Notes under the pieces: generated by a model | What the model saw: the letters and a program-made list of their open reading frames with translations, nothing else | The model's database searches: none | Told to the model about the DNA's origin: nothing | NCBI GenBank assembly: GCA_045542335.1 | Contig: JAZQKV010000042.1 | Location: forward strand, 1-13,946 | Origin: CAKSUT01 sp045542335 | GTDB lineage: Bacteria > Bacillota > Clostridia > Oscillospirales > CAG-382 | Direction: 5' to 3' | DNA length: 13,946 nucleotides | Part shown: positions 13,736 through 13,946 of the stretch, piece by piece | How the letters are laid out: every line of letters starts with the position of its first letter | Numbering within the stretch: position 1 is the first letter of the stretch | Program-made: the position numbers and the translations under genes

Positions 13736-13946
13736 ATGTTTGATGCATTAAAAGTGAAAAATGAATGTGTACAATGGATAAGAGACTTTTTTGAAAAGAA
13801 TGGCAAGGATTGTAATGCTGTTGTGGGCATTTCCGGAGGCAAGGATAGCTCGATTGTTGCGGCGCTTTGCGTAGAGGCTCTTGGCAAGGAAAGGGTTATA
13901 GGAGTTCTTATGCCTTGCGGTGAACAGCATGATATTGATATGGCAT
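13736..13946 (+). CDS. nadE: NAD+ synthase NadE (3' partial)
   Basis: Last enzyme of NAD+ synthesis: amidates nicotinic acid adenine dinucleotide using ATP and ammonia (or glutamine). Only the first 70 codons are in the window; the frame runs off the end. Residues 33-39 are SGGKDSS, the PP-loop ATP-binding signature of N-type ATP pyrophosphatases, and VIGVLMPCGEQHDIDMA follows at about 54-70, a stretch characteristic of NadE (GVLMP-G-Q-D). The short region before the PP-loop shows no N-terminal nitrilase (glutaminase) domain, so it is the smaller, ammonia-dependent form in layout. ATG is preceded by GGAGG at 13724-13728. It is transcribed divergently from the DUF4965 operon. Confidence 0.9.
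   Translation, partial: MFDALKVKNECVQWIRDFFEKNGKDCNAVVGISGGKDSSIVAALCVEALGKERVIGVLMPCGEQHDIDMA

Overview
The window looks like a chromosomal segment of a low-to-moderate GC Firmicute, most likely an anaerobic gut-type clostridium (Clostridia/Oscillospirales-like; the lower rank is a guess). The grounds are strong AGGAGG-type ribosome sites, TTGAAA-N17-TATAAT promoters, a division cluster with a PASTA-domain penicillin-binding protein next to mraY, and protein sequences of clostridial character. No rRNA, tRNA, CRISPR array or insertion sequence was seen.

Region 1 (1-8108, + strand) is the distal part of a division and cell wall (dcw) cluster: a division transpeptidase (PBP2B/SpoVD type, 5' end outside the window), mraY, ftsW, murG, ftsQ and ftsZ. 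MraY and MurG make lipid I and lipid II, FtsW polymerises lipid II, the PBP crosslinks it, FtsQ ties the septal enzymes together and FtsZ forms the ring. The cluster is strikingly reduced: murE, murF, murD, murC, murB and ftsA are all missing from their usual places. ftsZ has its own promoter region and a perfect 7-bp inverted repeat in its leader. The cluster ends at two hairpin terminators (8129-8222).

Region 2 (8233-10305, - strand) is a probable two-gene operon: an exported protein built of stalk-like (copper amine oxidase N-type) modules around MORN-like repeats, then a cytosolic sugar phosphate isomerase/epimerase-type TIM barrel.

The most exciting feature is upstream of that operon. 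A perfect 16-bp inverted repeat (10297-10312 and 10427-10442) brackets a 114-bp segment holding a near-consensus promoter and the Shine-Dalgarno of the exported-protein gene. This is the architecture of an invertible (phase-variable) promoter. In the assembled orientation it is ON; flipping would remove both promoter and ribosome site from the gene and give them to a 15-codon reading frame on the opposite strand. No recombinase gene lies in the window.

Region 3 (10451-13548, - strand) is a self-contained carbohydrate-type operon: promoter, a cytosolic DUF4965/glutaminase-A-family protein, galM (aldose 1-epimerase) and a terminator. Region 4 (13549-13946) is a divergent intergenic region with an 18-bp dyad and the first 70 codons of nadE (NAD+ synthase), cut by the window end.
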